NCBI RefSeq assembly: GCF_011050415.1
Contig: NZ_DRFS01000027.1
Location: 19,051 to 83,050 of the forward strand
Source of the DNA: Halomonas sp.
GTDB taxonomy: Bacteria > Pseudomonadota > Gammaproteobacteria > Pseudomonadales > Halomonadaceae
Length of the DNA stretch: 64,000 bases
Direction of reading: 5' to 3'
This document shows, piece after piece, positions 16,510 through 25,265 of the stretch. Within the stretch, counting starts at the first letter, position 1. Each line of letters begins with the position of its first letter. The notes beneath the pieces were generated by a model, which was not told the origin of the DNA, made no database searches, and saw nothing but the letters and a program-made list of their open reading frames with translations. The translations under genes and the position numbers were made by a program.

Positions 16510-17607
16510 ATGTCCTTACATTTGCAAAATATCGATCATATCGTCGGTGGTGTGCCGCATATCAGTGGCGTAGACCTAGCCTTAGAACCTGGTTCTTTTA
16601 ATGTGCTGCTCGGGCGAACATTGGCGGGCAAAACAACGCTAATGCGTCTGATGGCAGGGCTTGAGCCGCCCACCCGCGGGAAGGTCATAATGGATGGCAA
16701 GGATGTCACCAACGTTTCAGTCCGCAAGCGTAATGTCTCGATGGTGTATCAGCAGTTTATCAATTACCCAAGCTTCACCGTTTACGACAACATTGCATCG
16801 CCGCTTAAGCTCGCTAAACACCCTAAAAAAGAAATTGAAAAGCGCGTTAATGAAATCGCCGAAATGCTGCATATCGAACATCTGCTTCACCGCTTCCCTC
16901 AGGAGCTTTCTGGCGGCCAACAGCAGCGCACCGCCATGGGTCGCGCACTAGTTAAAGATGCCGACTTGATTCTGTTTGATGAGCCGCTGGTTAACCTGGA
17001 TTACAAACTACGTGAAGAGCTGCGCGATGAACTGCGCGACCTGTTTAAAGCGCGTAACTGTATAGCGGTGTATGCCACGACCGAACCCAATGAAGCGCTA
17101 GCCCTGGGCGGCAATACCGCTGTTCTGCACGAGGGCAAGCTACTCCAATACGGCCCCACTGAGCAGGTCTATCGCGAACCCGATAGCCGTTTCAGCGCTG
17201 AAATGTTTTCCGAGCCGCCGATCAATATTGTGCCTGGTAAGCTTGGTGCAGGTGAAATCACCTTTGACCATAAGCTGCACTTTCCTTGCGACGCTAAGCT
17301 TCAGCGCCTGGCGCCGGGCGAGTATGATTTTGGCGTACGCGCCTCGCACCTTACCTTAAAGCCTCAGCATGCAGATGATTTAGCCCTTGAGGTACATGTG
17401 GATGTAGCGGAAATCAGCGGCTCTGAAACCTTTTTGCATGTGCACCATGAACGCTTCCCCTTAGTACTCCATTTGGCGGGCATACATCAGTTTAACGTCA
17501 ACGACCCGCTGACGGTTTACGTGCCTACGCATCAGCTTTACGCCTTCGACAACCAGGGCCATACGGTACATATCCCTACACGTAAGGGAGTCACTGCCCA
17601 TGGCTGA
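16510..17607 (+). CDS. glpS: Glycerol ABC importer ATP-binding protein GlpS
   Basis: ATPase subunit of a glycerol importer like the Rhizobium GlpSTPQUV system, 365 residues. The nucleotide-binding domain has a Walker A (G35 to T42, G-R-T-L-A-G-K-T), Q-loop at VYQQF, a canonical LSGGQ signature (133-137) and Walker B with catalytic Glu (LILFDEP, 153-159). The switch His is missing: VYATTEPNEA has Thr191 where VYVTHDQxEA has His. The C-terminal third is the OB-fold (TOBE-like) domain of the MalK group. Its end overlaps the next ATPase gene by 8 bp. The missing His matters in combination with the partner's altered signature (see GlpT). Confidence 0.88.
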   Translation: MSLHLQNIDHIVGGVPHISGVDLALEPGSFNVLLGRTLAGKTTLMRLMAGLEPPTRGKVIMDGKDVTNVSVRKRNVSMVYQQFINYPSFTVYDNIASPLKLAKHPKKEIEKRVNEIAEMLHIEHLLHRFPQELSGGQQQRTAMGRALVKDADLILFDEPLVNLDYKLREELRDELRDLFKARNCIAVYATTEPNEALALGGNTAVLHEGKLLQYGPTEQVYREPDSRFSAEMFSEPPINIVPGKLGAGEITFDHKLHFPCDAKLQRLAPGEYDFGVRASHLTLKPQHADDLALEVHVDVAEISGSETFLHVHHERFPLVLHLAGIHQFNVNDPLTVYVPTHQLYAFDNQGHTVHIPTRKGVTAHG

Positions 17608-18700
17608 AATCACCCTCAAAGGCTTGGCTCACGCCTATACCAAAACGCCAACCGGTGCAGCGGACTATGCTATTCGGCATATGGATCATGTATGGCATCA
17701 AGGCGGCGCCTATGCCCTATTAGGCCCGTCGGGCTGTGGTAAATCCACATTGCTGAATATCATCTCCGGGCTACTCGAGCCTTCCGATGGTGACGTGCTG
17801 TTTGATGGTCATCGGGTCAATGAGCTGCCCCCTGAAGAGCGCAACATCGCCCAGGTTTTCCAGTTCCCAGTGATCTACGACACCATGACGGTGTTCGACA
17901 ATCTCGCTTTTCCATTGCGCAATATGAACACCCCCGAGTATCGGGTAAAACCCAAGGTGTTAGAGGTCGCCGATATTCTTGAGCTAACGCCTCTGCTATG
18001 GCGTAAAGCGAAAAACTTAACCGCCGATGAGAAGCAGAAAGTCTCCATGGGGCGTGGGCTGGTGCGCGATGACGTCACCGCGATTCTGTTTGACGAGCCG
18101 CTTACCGTGATTGACCCACAGCTCAAGTGGAAACTGCGCCGTAAGCTTAAAGAGATTCACGAGCGCTTCAACATCACCATGATTTACGTCACTCACGACC
18201 AGCTTGAGGCCTCCACCTTCGCGGATAAAATTGCCGTGATGTACGAAGGCCAAGTCGTGCAGTTCGGTACGCCTAGAGAGCTATTTGAGCGCCCGGCACA
18301 TACCTTCGTGGGTTACTTTATTGGCAGCCCTGGCATGAATTTTATGGCGGTGGAGTATCGCGCAGAGCAGGTAATGTTCGGTGCCCAGCCCTTACCCGTG
18401 ACCGAACAGCTCAAACGCGATGTTGCCGGCGCCACCTCTACCAATATCAAGCTGGGTATCCGGCCCGAATTTATCACCATTTCCACCAGTTCGATGGCCG
18501 ACAGTGTGCCGATCCAAATTGTCAGCGTGCAAGATTTGGGCACTTACTCCCTGCTCACTTTCAAGCTTAACGAGCAAACCTTTAAGGCGCGCTTACCCGA
18601 GGGTCACCCGCCAGTGAGCGAGCAGGCGTATGCCCACTTCGAACATGCCAAGGTAGCGCTGTATATCGACGAATACTTAGTGGAGATCGGCCATGAATAA
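17600..18700 (+). CDS. glpT: Glycerol ABC importer ATP-binding protein GlpT
   Basis: Second ATPase of the glycerol importer, 366 residues, not to be confused with the E. coli GlpT antiporter. It has a canonical Walker A (GPSGCGKST, 42-50), Q-loop (VFQFP), Walker B (AILFDEP) and switch His199 (YVTHDQLEA). Its signature motif is degenerate: L-T-A-D-E (140-144) where LSGGQ is expected. Because the two ATPases meet head to tail, its normal Walker/His side would pair with the normal GlpS signature, and its altered signature with the GlpS side that lacks the His. A TOBE-like C-terminal domain follows. It overlaps both neighbours, so the genes are translationally coupled. Confidence 0.88.
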   Translation: MAEITLKGLAHAYTKTPTGAADYAIRHMDHVWHQGGAYALLGPSGCGKSTLLNIISGLLEPSDGDVLFDGHRVNELPPEERNIAQVFQFPVIYDTMTVFDNLAFPLRNMNTPEYRVKPKVLEVADILELTPLLWRKAKNLTADEKQKVSMGRGLVRDDVTAILFDEPLTVIDPQLKWKLRRKLKEIHERFNITMIYVTHDQLEASTFADKIAVMYEGQVVQFGTPRELFERPAHTFVGYFIGSPGMNFMAVEYRAEQVMFGAQPLPVTEQLKRDVAGATSTNIKLGIRPEFITISTSSMADSVPIQIVSVQDLGTYSLLTFKLNEQTFKARLPEGHPPVSEQAYAHFEHAKVALYIDEYLVEIGHE

Positions 18701-19580
18701 TAAAGTACCTAACAATAGAGCGTGGCTGCTGGTACTCCCCATGCTGGTATTGGTGGCCTTTTCTGCGGTGATTCCATTGATGACCGTGGTGAACTACTCA
18801 GTTCAGGACGTACTCGGCCCTAATGCACGCTTTTTTACCGGCACCGAGTGGTTTCAAAGCATCCTTAACAACAGTGCACTGCAAGCGGCCTTCCTGCGCC
18901 AAATTTCATTCTCGCTGATTATTCTAGCCATTCAGATTCCATTGGGTATTGGCATCGCGCTGATTATGCCTAAGCGCGGTTGGCAGGCCTCCGCGGTGCT
19001 GATCTTGATTACGCTGCCGCTGTTAATCCCATGGAACGTAGTCGGCAGTATCTGGCAAATATTTACCCGTGGTGACATCGGCTTAATGGGCTGGAGCCTG
19101 CGCGAGCTGGGCATCAACTACAACATAACCCGCAATGCGGGCGATGCCTGGGCAACGATCATTTTAATGGACGTGTGGCACTGGACGCCGCTAGTCGCCA
19201 TGCTTTGCTACAGCGGACTACGCTCGATACCCGAAGCGTATTACCAAGCCGCGCGTATTGACCGTGCCTCTAAATGGGCGGTGTTCCGCTATATCCAACT
19301 GCCCAAGCTCACCAACGTGCTGGTTATCGCCGTGCTACTGCGCTTTATGCACTCGTTCATGATTTACGCTGAGCCGTTTGTGCTAACCGGCGGTGGGCCC
19401 GGCAGTTCGACTACCTTCTTAAGCCAGTCGCTGGCTACCATGGCCATCGGCCAACAGGATTTAGGCCCCTCTGCTGCATTTTCGCTGATTTACTTCCTGG
19501 TCATTCTGCTGGTCAGTTGGGTGTTCTACACCACCATCATGAATATGCAGAAAGACAAACCGCCGCATGGGGGTGCCTAA
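18693..19580 (+). CDS. glpP: Glycerol ABC importer permease GlpP
   Basis: MalF-like inner-membrane permease, 295 residues, six predicted transmembrane segments. The EAA loop that contacts the ATPase is present in the form IPEAYYQAARIDRASKWAVFRYIQLP, at about residues 174-199. It overlaps the glpT ATPase gene by 8 bp and is followed 1 bp later by the second permease. Together they form the membrane channel of the glycerol importer. Confidence 0.88.
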   Translation: MNNKVPNNRAWLLVLPMLVLVAFSAVIPLMTVVNYSVQDVLGPNARFFTGTEWFQSILNNSALQAAFLRQISFSLIILAIQIPLGIGIALIMPKRGWQASAVLILITLPLLIPWNVVGSIWQIFTRGDIGLMGWSLRELGINYNITRNAGDAWATIILMDVWHWTPLVAMLCYSGLRSIPEAYYQAARIDRASKWAVFRYIQLPKLTNVLVIAVLLRFMHSFMIYAEPFVLTGGGPGSSTTFLSQSLATMAIGQQDLGPSAAFSLIYFLVILLVSWVFYTTIMNMQKDKPPHGGA

Positions 19581-19581
19581 C

Positions 19582-20478
19582 ATGAGCTACCAACTCGAAA
19601 ACAGTCAGCGCGGCGAAAAATATAATACGATCTTCAGTAAGGTCACCCCGGCGCAGCGGCGCAATCGCAATGCGCGTTCACGCTGGCGCGCTCGCCTGCT
19701 GCTGGGCCTTTACCTAGTATTAATGATTTTGCCGATCTACTGGCTGATCAATATGTCGCTACAAACCAATAGCGAAATATTGGGCTCCATGACGCTGTGG
19801 CCGCAAAATCTTACCTTCGATAACTACATCGGCATTTTTACCAACCCCAGTTGGTACATGGGCTACGTTAACTCGATGCTCTATGTGGCGATGAATATGC
19901 TCATTACCATTTGCGTAGCATTACCTGCGGCCTATGCGTTTAGTCGCTATACGTTTATTGGCGACAAGCATCTGTTCTTTTGGCTATTAACTAACTTAAT
20001 GGCGCCGCCAGCCGTATTTCTACTGCCCTACTTTCAGCTTTACTACTCGGTGGGGTTGTTCGACACCCACATAGCGGTCGCGTTGGCCCACTGCCTGTTC
20101 AACATTCCATTGGCGATCTGGATCTTGGAAGGCTTTATGAGCAGCGTACCTAAAGAGATCGACGAAACCGCCTATATCGATGGCTATAGCTTTCCGAAAT
20201 TCTTTATCAAGATTTTCATCCCCATGATCCGTTCGGGCATTGGCGTCACGCTGTTCTTCCTATTTATGTTCTCGTGGGTGGAGCTATTGCTGGCGCGTAC
20301 GTTGACGGCGACCAGCGCTCAGCCAATCGGGATGATTATGACCCGCACATCGACAGCCTCGGGTATTGACTGGGGCACCTTGGCCGCCGCTGGGGTGCTC
20401 ACCATTATCCCCGGCATTTTAGTGGTCTATTTCGTTCGCAACCATATCGCCAAGGGTTTCGCCCTGGGCCGTACCTGA
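19582..20478 (+). CDS. glpQ: Glycerol ABC importer permease GlpQ
   Basis: MalG-like permease, 298 residues, with a cytoplasmic N-terminus of about 35 residues, six transmembrane segments and an EAA loop (VPKEIDETAYIDGYSFPKFF). I prefer the ATG at 19582, which has a GGGGGT ribosome binding site 7 nt upstream, over the one at 19567 inside the end of glpP. It pairs with GlpP. It is unrelated to the E. coli phosphodiesterase that has the same name. Confidence 0.86.
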   Translation: MSYQLENSQRGEKYNTIFSKVTPAQRRNRNARSRWRARLLLGLYLVLMILPIYWLINMSLQTNSEILGSMTLWPQNLTFDNYIGIFTNPSWYMGYVNSMLYVAMNMLITICVALPAAYAFSRYTFIGDKHLFFWLLTNLMAPPAVFLLPYFQLYYSVGLFDTHIAVALAHCLFNIPLAIWILEGFMSSVPKEIDETAYIDGYSFPKFFIKIFIPMIRSGIGVTLFFLFMFSWVELLLARTLTATSAQPIGMIMTRTSTASGIDWGTLAAAGVLTIIPGILVVYFVRNHIAKGFALGRT

Positions 20479-20490
20479 GGAGAGCACATA

Positions 20491-20763
20491 ATGTCTTGGA
20501 TGGTATGGACAATGCCGACAGCCATATTTTTTTCATCTATCGCTGCCATGCTGGCGGGCATGACGATATGGGAAGTTCTATCGCCGACTATAGAGCGCAA
20601 AGGGTTTTTACCCATTGCGACCACCCGTGGAGACCGGCTGTTTATTAGCCTGCTCTCTGCGGCGTTTATCCACCTGGGAGTGATTGGCTTCACTTCATTA
20701 TCCATTTGGATTGCACTAGCAGTATCAGCCTTATGGCTGCTGGTGTTGATGCGTTGGGGCTAG
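20491..20763 (+). CDS. glpU: Small membrane protein of the glycerol importer (DUF2160)
   Basis: Protein of 90 residues with two or three hydrophobic segments (about 5-27, 45-65 and 66-88). The DUF2160 family is repeatedly found in glycerol ABC importer operons, where its Rhizobium member is called GlpU; its exact role is not known to me. It starts 12 bp after glpQ with a GGAG ribosome binding site. An accessory or assembly subunit of the importer is a fair guess. Confidence 0.8.
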   Translation: MSWMVWTMPTAIFFSSIAAMLAGMTIWEVLSPTIERKGFLPIATTRGDRLFISLLSAAFIHLGVIGFTSLSIWIALAVSALWLLVLMRWG

Positions 20764-20857
20764 CGTTTAAGAAGCTACTTAAACAACCAAGCCAACGTTA
20801 AATCGGTATCAAGGATGGCCAAGCCAACAGGGAAGAAAACAACAAAACGAGGTCAAC

Positions 20858-22606
20858 ATGCAAAAGCACTATAACAAATTCAAACTAACGGCCCTTGCAG
20901 CCGGGCTGATGCTGGCATCGGGGGCGCTCTCTGCTCAGGAGCAGGATGCCCGTGCCATCGCTGAACGCTTGGTCGATGAGCACTTCCAAAACTCAACGCT
21001 GAGCCGTGAAGAGCAGATCGAAGAGCTGATGTGGTTTGCCAATGCGGCCGAGCCCTTCCGGGGCATGGACATTCAAACCGTCGCCGAAGGCCTCACTACC
21101 CATGTTTATGAAAGCGAGGTATTGGCCAAAGCCTTCAGTGAGCTTACCGGCATTAACATAACCCACAACATCATTGGTGAAGGTGATGTGGTGGATACCA
21201 TGCAGAACCAGATGCAGTCGGGTAACAGCATCTATGACGGTTTTGTGAATGATACCGACTCCATCGGCACGCATATTCGTTATGGCACCACCATTAACCT
21301 TTCCGAGGCGATGGAGAACGAATGGGCTGACTATACGTTGCCCACGCTGGATTTGGATGACTTTATCGGCTTGCAGTACGGCACCGGACCGGATGGCAGC
21401 ATCTTTCAGTTGCCTACCCAGCAGTTTGCCAACCTATATTGGTTCCGCTATGACTGGTTCACCGACCCCGACTTAATGGCCCAGTTTGAAGAGCTTTACG
21501 GTTATGAACTGGGTGTACCTACCAACTGGACCGCCTACGAGGATATCGCTGAGTTCTTCACGGAGCACGTAGGTGAGATTGACGGTACCAGGGTTTACGG
21601 CCATATGGATTATGGTCGCCGTGACCCATCATTGGGCTGGCGTTTCCACGACTCCTGGCTCTCCATGGCGGGTATGGGAAGCCCCGGTGTCCCCTTCGGC
21701 AACCCGGTGGATGACTGGGGCATTCGTGTCAATGAAGAGAGCCAGCCCGTCGGCGCTAGCGTAAGCCGAGGCGGTGCTACCAACTCACCTGCTTCCGTGT
21801 TTGCCATGCAAAAAGCCGTTGATTGGCTACGCGACTATGCTCCTGAAGAAGCTCAAGGGATGACCTTCGGTGAAGCAGGCCCCGTACCTGCGCAAGGCCA
21901 TATCGCACAACAGATCTTCTGGTACACCGCCTTCACTGCCGATATGACTGATCCAGCGGTTGCGGTCACCGATGATGAAGGTAACCCGCTATGGCGCATG
22001 GCACCTTCCCCCACTGGCCCTTACTGGGAAGAGGGGATGAAAGTGGGTTATCAAGATGTGGGAGCGTGGACGTTCTTTGATTCAACACCTGAAGATCGTC
22101 GCACCGCCGCCTGGCTGTTCGGACAGTTCACCGTGTCTAAAACGGTATCGCTGGAAAAACTCATGCACGGTTTAACGCCGATTCGTGAGTCGGACATCTT
22201 CTCTGAGCAGATGACGGAAATGGCACCTAAGCTTGGTGGCTTAGTGGAGTTCTATCGCAGCCCCAACGAGTCCAACTGGACACCGACCGGTACCAACGTG
22301 CCTGACTACCCACGTATGGCACCCCTCTGGTGGCAGAACCTTGCACCGGTGATGAGTGGTGAAGTCACGCCTCAGGAAGGTCTTGATAAGCTTGCAGCCG
22401 AAATGGACAGCACCATGAGCCGCCTTGCGCGCGCCAATGTTTTCGACAGCTACGCCCCAGTGCTAAATGAAGAGCAAGACCCGCAGATATGGCTGGACCA
22501 AGAAGGTGCGCCGAAACCGAAGCTTGATGATGAAATGCCCCAAGGCACCACCGTTCCTTACGATGAAATGATGGAAGCCTGGATGGCAGCAGGTACGCGC
22601 CAGTAA
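20858..22606 (+). CDS. glpV: Glycerol ABC importer substrate-binding protein GlpV
   Basis: Periplasmic binding protein, 582 residues, which is long for this class. A signal peptide (residues 1-26, ending GALSA) precedes the mature protein. It lies in the importer operon right after the membrane subunits. By homology with GlpV of the Rhizobium system it binds glycerol. Trp- and Tyr-rich stretches (LYWFRYDWF, APLWWQNLAP) may line the ligand site. A GAGGT ribosome binding site precedes the ATG. A strong hairpin follows the stop. Confidence 0.86.
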   Translation: MQKHYNKFKLTALAAGLMLASGALSAQEQDARAIAERLVDEHFQNSTLSREEQIEELMWFANAAEPFRGMDIQTVAEGLTTHVYESEVLAKAFSELTGINITHNIIGEGDVVDTMQNQMQSGNSIYDGFVNDTDSIGTHIRYGTTINLSEAMENEWADYTLPTLDLDDFIGLQYGTGPDGSIFQLPTQQFANLYWFRYDWFTDPDLMAQFEELYGYELGVPTNWTAYEDIAEFFTEHVGEIDGTRVYGHMDYGRRDPSLGWRFHDSWLSMAGMGSPGVPFGNPVDDWGIRVNEESQPVGASVSRGGATNSPASVFAMQKAVDWLRDYAPEEAQGMTFGEAGPVPAQGHIAQQIFWYTAFTADMTDPAVAVTDDEGNPLWRMAPSPTGPYWEEGMKVGYQDVGAWTFFDSTPEDRRTAAWLFGQFTVSKTVSLEKLMHGLTPIRESDIFSEQMTEMAPKLGGLVEFYRSPNESNWTPTGTNVPDYPRMAPLWWQNLAPVMSGEVTPQEGLDKLAAEMDSTMSRLARANVFDSYAPVLNEEQDPQIWLDQEGAPKPKLDDEMPQGTTVPYDEMMEAWMAAGTRQ

Positions 22607-22623
22607 TCACTACGTTATAGCTT

Positions 22624-22650
22624 GCAAGGCGGGTGTTATGCCCGCCTTGC
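22624..22650 (+). terminator. Hairpin between glpV and glpD
   Basis: A perfect 10-bp stem GCAAGGCGGG (22624-22633) / CCCGCCTTGC (22641-22650) with a 7-nt loop has no T-run after it. It may stabilise the upstream mRNA or reduce, without stopping, transcription into glpD. Confidence 0.55.
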
Positions 22651-22732
22651 CAAGTGTTTCATTGGCGGCATGCACTGCATAAAAGATAACCCCCACTGCA
22701 ACCGGGCTTTTTAATGGTTAATTGGAACCGCT

Positions 22733-24379
22733 ATGAAACTGCGTAATAGAAACATTGAGAAATTACCCACCGAAACATTTGATGCCCTGATCATAGGGGG
22801 CGGGATTAATGGTGCAGCCACAGCGGCGGCACTGGCAGGTAAAGGCGCCAAAGTCGCCCTGATTGATCGCGGTGACTTTGCGGGCAGTACCAGCATGCAC
22901 TCATCCAACTTGGTATGGGGCGGCATTAAGTATATGGAGAGCAAGGATTTTGCCTTGGTCCGTAAACTTTGCAAAAGCCGTAATCACTTAATCAAGAGTT
23001 ACCCTTCTACGGTGCAGGAAATTCGCTTCCTGACCACTATTTCTAAAGGTTTCCGCCATTCTCCTCACTACCTATGGGCGGGCACCTGGCTTTACTGGCT
23101 GATGGGCAATGGGTTTACCAAACTACCGCGCTTGCTCTCGCCGAAAAAAATTAAGCAAGAAGAGCCAATTATCGACATCAATGGCTCCATTGGCGGCTTC
23201 GAGTACTCTGATGCCTATTTACACGATAACGATGCCCGCTTTGTTTTTAACTTTGTGCGTCATGCGCTCAACTATGGGGCCATTGCTGCCAACTATGTTG
23301 AATCACTCGGTGCCGAGCGGGTCGATGATTTATGGGTCACCAAAGCGCGCAACGTCATGGATGGCAGCACGTTTAATATTCGTTCCAAAGTATTGATTAA
23401 TGCGGCAGGACCCTGGGTAGATCAACACAATGAGCTGACCGGGCAAAAAACGACCCATCATCATCTCTACTCCAAGGGTATTCATCTTATTGTTCCTCAG
23501 TTAACCAACACCCAGCGCGTATTAGCATTCTTTGCGGATGATGGTCGGCTATTCTTTGTCATTCCCATGGGCAACCGCACCTGCATTGGCACGACCGACA
23601 CCCATATGGAACACCCCGAGGTCGACGTCACCGCTGACGATATCGCCTTTGTGCTGGAAAACATTAATAAGCGTCTTACCCTCGATAAGCCGCTGACCCA
23701 AGACGATATTATTTCGACCCGCTGTGGCGTGCGTCCACTGGCCATTAAAGCCGACCAGGGTAGCGATCGCGACTTTCTCCAGCTCTCCCGCAAGCATGTG
23801 GTCGATACCAATACTGACAGCGCTCATATCAGCATTTTTGGCGGCAAACTCACCGACTGTTTGAATGTCGGTGATGAAATTGCCGAAGAAATTAGCCGCT
23901 TGGGCGTGACCCTGACCGACCCTGATTTTCAGTGGTACGGCGAGCCACCTGACCCCGTGAAGCAGCAGTTTATGGATCAAGCCAAACGCATGAATCTGGA
24001 CGCCATGACGGCGCCCACCTCTTCAGAGATGCTTTCTACTCGGCTATGGCGCCGCTACGCTGATCAAGCCATTCAAATGCTTGAAAAAATTCGTCAAGAC
24101 CCTGCGCAAAGCGAAATTCTCATTGAAGGCACTGAGTATATTCGCTGCGAATTAGAGCATGCCCGTGATCACGAGATGATCACCCAGCTAGAAGATTTTC
24201 TACGCCGCCGTGCCAAAGTATCACTGGTCGTGCGTCATGAGCAGCTGCGCCAATCCACCGGTTTAAAAGAGGCCTGTCGCGTGTTATTTGGGGACGATGC
24301 TGAAGAGCGCTTTAATCGTTATTTTGAACAAAACCGTGATACTGCGTTGCCATTAACACCTTCCGCAGTGGTGCAATAG
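22733..24379 (+). CDS. glpD: Aerobic glycerol-3-phosphate dehydrogenase
   Basis: Membrane-associated flavoenzyme that oxidises glycerol-3-phosphate to dihydroxyacetone phosphate and passes electrons to quinone. It has 548 residues, about 45 more than E. coli GlpD. The FAD motif is ALIIGGGINGAATA (near residue 18), followed by GSTSMHSSNLVWGGIKY, which is family-typical, and the GTTDTH and FGGKLTD motifs further on. Downstream of the importer genes and opposite glpK-glpR, it completes the glycerol pathway. A terminator-like stem lies just past the end, shared with the convergent small gene. Confidence 0.94.
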   Translation: MKLRNRNIEKLPTETFDALIIGGGINGAATAAALAGKGAKVALIDRGDFAGSTSMHSSNLVWGGIKYMESKDFALVRKLCKSRNHLIKSYPSTVQEIRFLTTISKGFRHSPHYLWAGTWLYWLMGNGFTKLPRLLSPKKIKQEEPIIDINGSIGGFEYSDAYLHDNDARFVFNFVRHALNYGAIAANYVESLGAERVDDLWVTKARNVMDGSTFNIRSKVLINAAGPWVDQHNELTGQKTTHHHLYSKGIHLIVPQLTNTQRVLAFFADDGRLFFVIPMGNRTCIGTTDTHMEHPEVDVTADDIAFVLENINKRLTLDKPLTQDDIISTRCGVRPLAIKADQGSDRDFLQLSRKHVVDTNTDSAHISIFGGKLTDCLNVGDEIAEEISRLGVTLTDPDFQWYGEPPDPVKQQFMDQAKRMNLDAMTAPTSSEMLSTRLWRRYADQAIQMLEKIRQDPAQSEILIEGTEYIRCELEHARDHEMITQLEDFLRRRAKVSLVVRHEQLRQSTGLKEACRVLFGDDAEERFNRYFEQNRDTALPLTPSAVVQ

Positions 24380-24453
24380 TCCCAACGATTTACTATCTAT
24401 TCATTGCTGTAGCACATTAAGCGCTGTAGCAAAGCTAAATCACTAAAAAGAAA

Positions 24454-24483
24454 AAGCCCCCCTCATCTAAATAAGGGGGGCTT
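24454..24483 (-). terminator. Terminator between glpD and the small convergent gene
   Basis: The 10-bp stem AAGCCCCCCT (24454-24463) / AGGGGGGCTT (24474-24483) is followed on the minus strand by TTTCTTTTT. It fits a strong terminator for the small minus-strand gene and probably also acts on glpD. Confidence 0.85.
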
Positions 24484-24514
24484 AAGGTCACTTATCAATT
24501 ACTAAGATCGCGTT

Positions 24515-24739
24515 TTACTCTTCATCTTCAATGCGTCGCTGAGAATCCCCGGATAGCACTTCATCCCAGGCCTCTTCGAGTGTGCAGCCTGAGCGGCTAT
24601 CGACGGTGTCGATGACTTCAACCGCGTGTTGCAGTGACTCACGACTGCCCTTCAGTGCCACAACCAGCCTGGCTAGATCTTGTTTACTGAAGGAGCTGGC
24701 GATACTGTCGGCTTGTTGGCTCAGTTCGATGCAGTTCAT
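24515..24739 (-). CDS. Small acidic protein of unknown function
   Basis: Protein of 74 residues, hydrophilic and acidic, without signal peptide or membrane segment, predicted mostly helical (SSFSKQDLARLVVALKGSRESLQHA looks like an amphipathic helix). I do not recognise the family. Support for it being real: a GAGGT ribosome binding site 8 nt before the ATG, a dedicated intrinsic terminator 32 bp after the stop, and position alone on its strand. It has no obvious tie to glycerol use. Confidence 0.65.
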   Translation of the reverse strand: MNCIELSQQADSIASSFSKQDLARLVVALKGSRESLQHAVEVIDTVDSRSGCTLEEAWDEVLSGDSQRRIEDEE

Positions 24740-25265
24740 TAGTAATACCTCATGGTATGGTCATCCGCTGCCCGTCCGAAATCGGTTTCAAAGCAGCCAT
24801 CTTATTAATGACGAATGGTGACGTTGCTACTCATGCTGAGCCGGATAAGTGCTCAGTTCGGTAACTGCGAAACGGTCACAAGCTTTTCAAGACCTTCGCC
24901 TTTAGCGCTTGGGTTATGCTGAAGCGCTATGGTTCTGTAGCAGGGATTAGGTGAGTGATTCGGGATAACAAAACACCCTCCTGATCCATGTCTTTACTAT
25001 GGTTCAGTGCAGCAAAACGCACAATGCGTCATTGGCCGCACGGGCGGTTGTAACTAAACTACATAAACGAGAATTAAGCACAAACTGTGTTAAATACTTT
25101 CATAAGGGGCGCTTAAAGCGCAAATATGGCGGCCAATAGAACAACTGGCCGCCATATTATAAGGCAAATAAACTAATTAGGTAGCCTGCTTAAGTAGTAT
25201 TTTTTAAGTTGTACATTTAAATAGTGTGACTAATTAGCCATTTAAAATGAACACTACAAAAACGT
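24740..25265. other. Gap with two inverted repeats, no gene seen
   Basis: The 526 bp between the small gene and glpK show no convincing coding frame. There is an 8-bp stem TAGCGCTT (24903-24910) / AAGCGCTA (24922-24929). A perfect 13-bp inverted repeat AATATGGCGGCCA (25123-25135) / TGGCCGCCATATT (25146-25158) lies 108 bp after the glpK stop, with no T-run. It may end or stabilise the glpR-glpK transcript. Confidence 0.5.
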
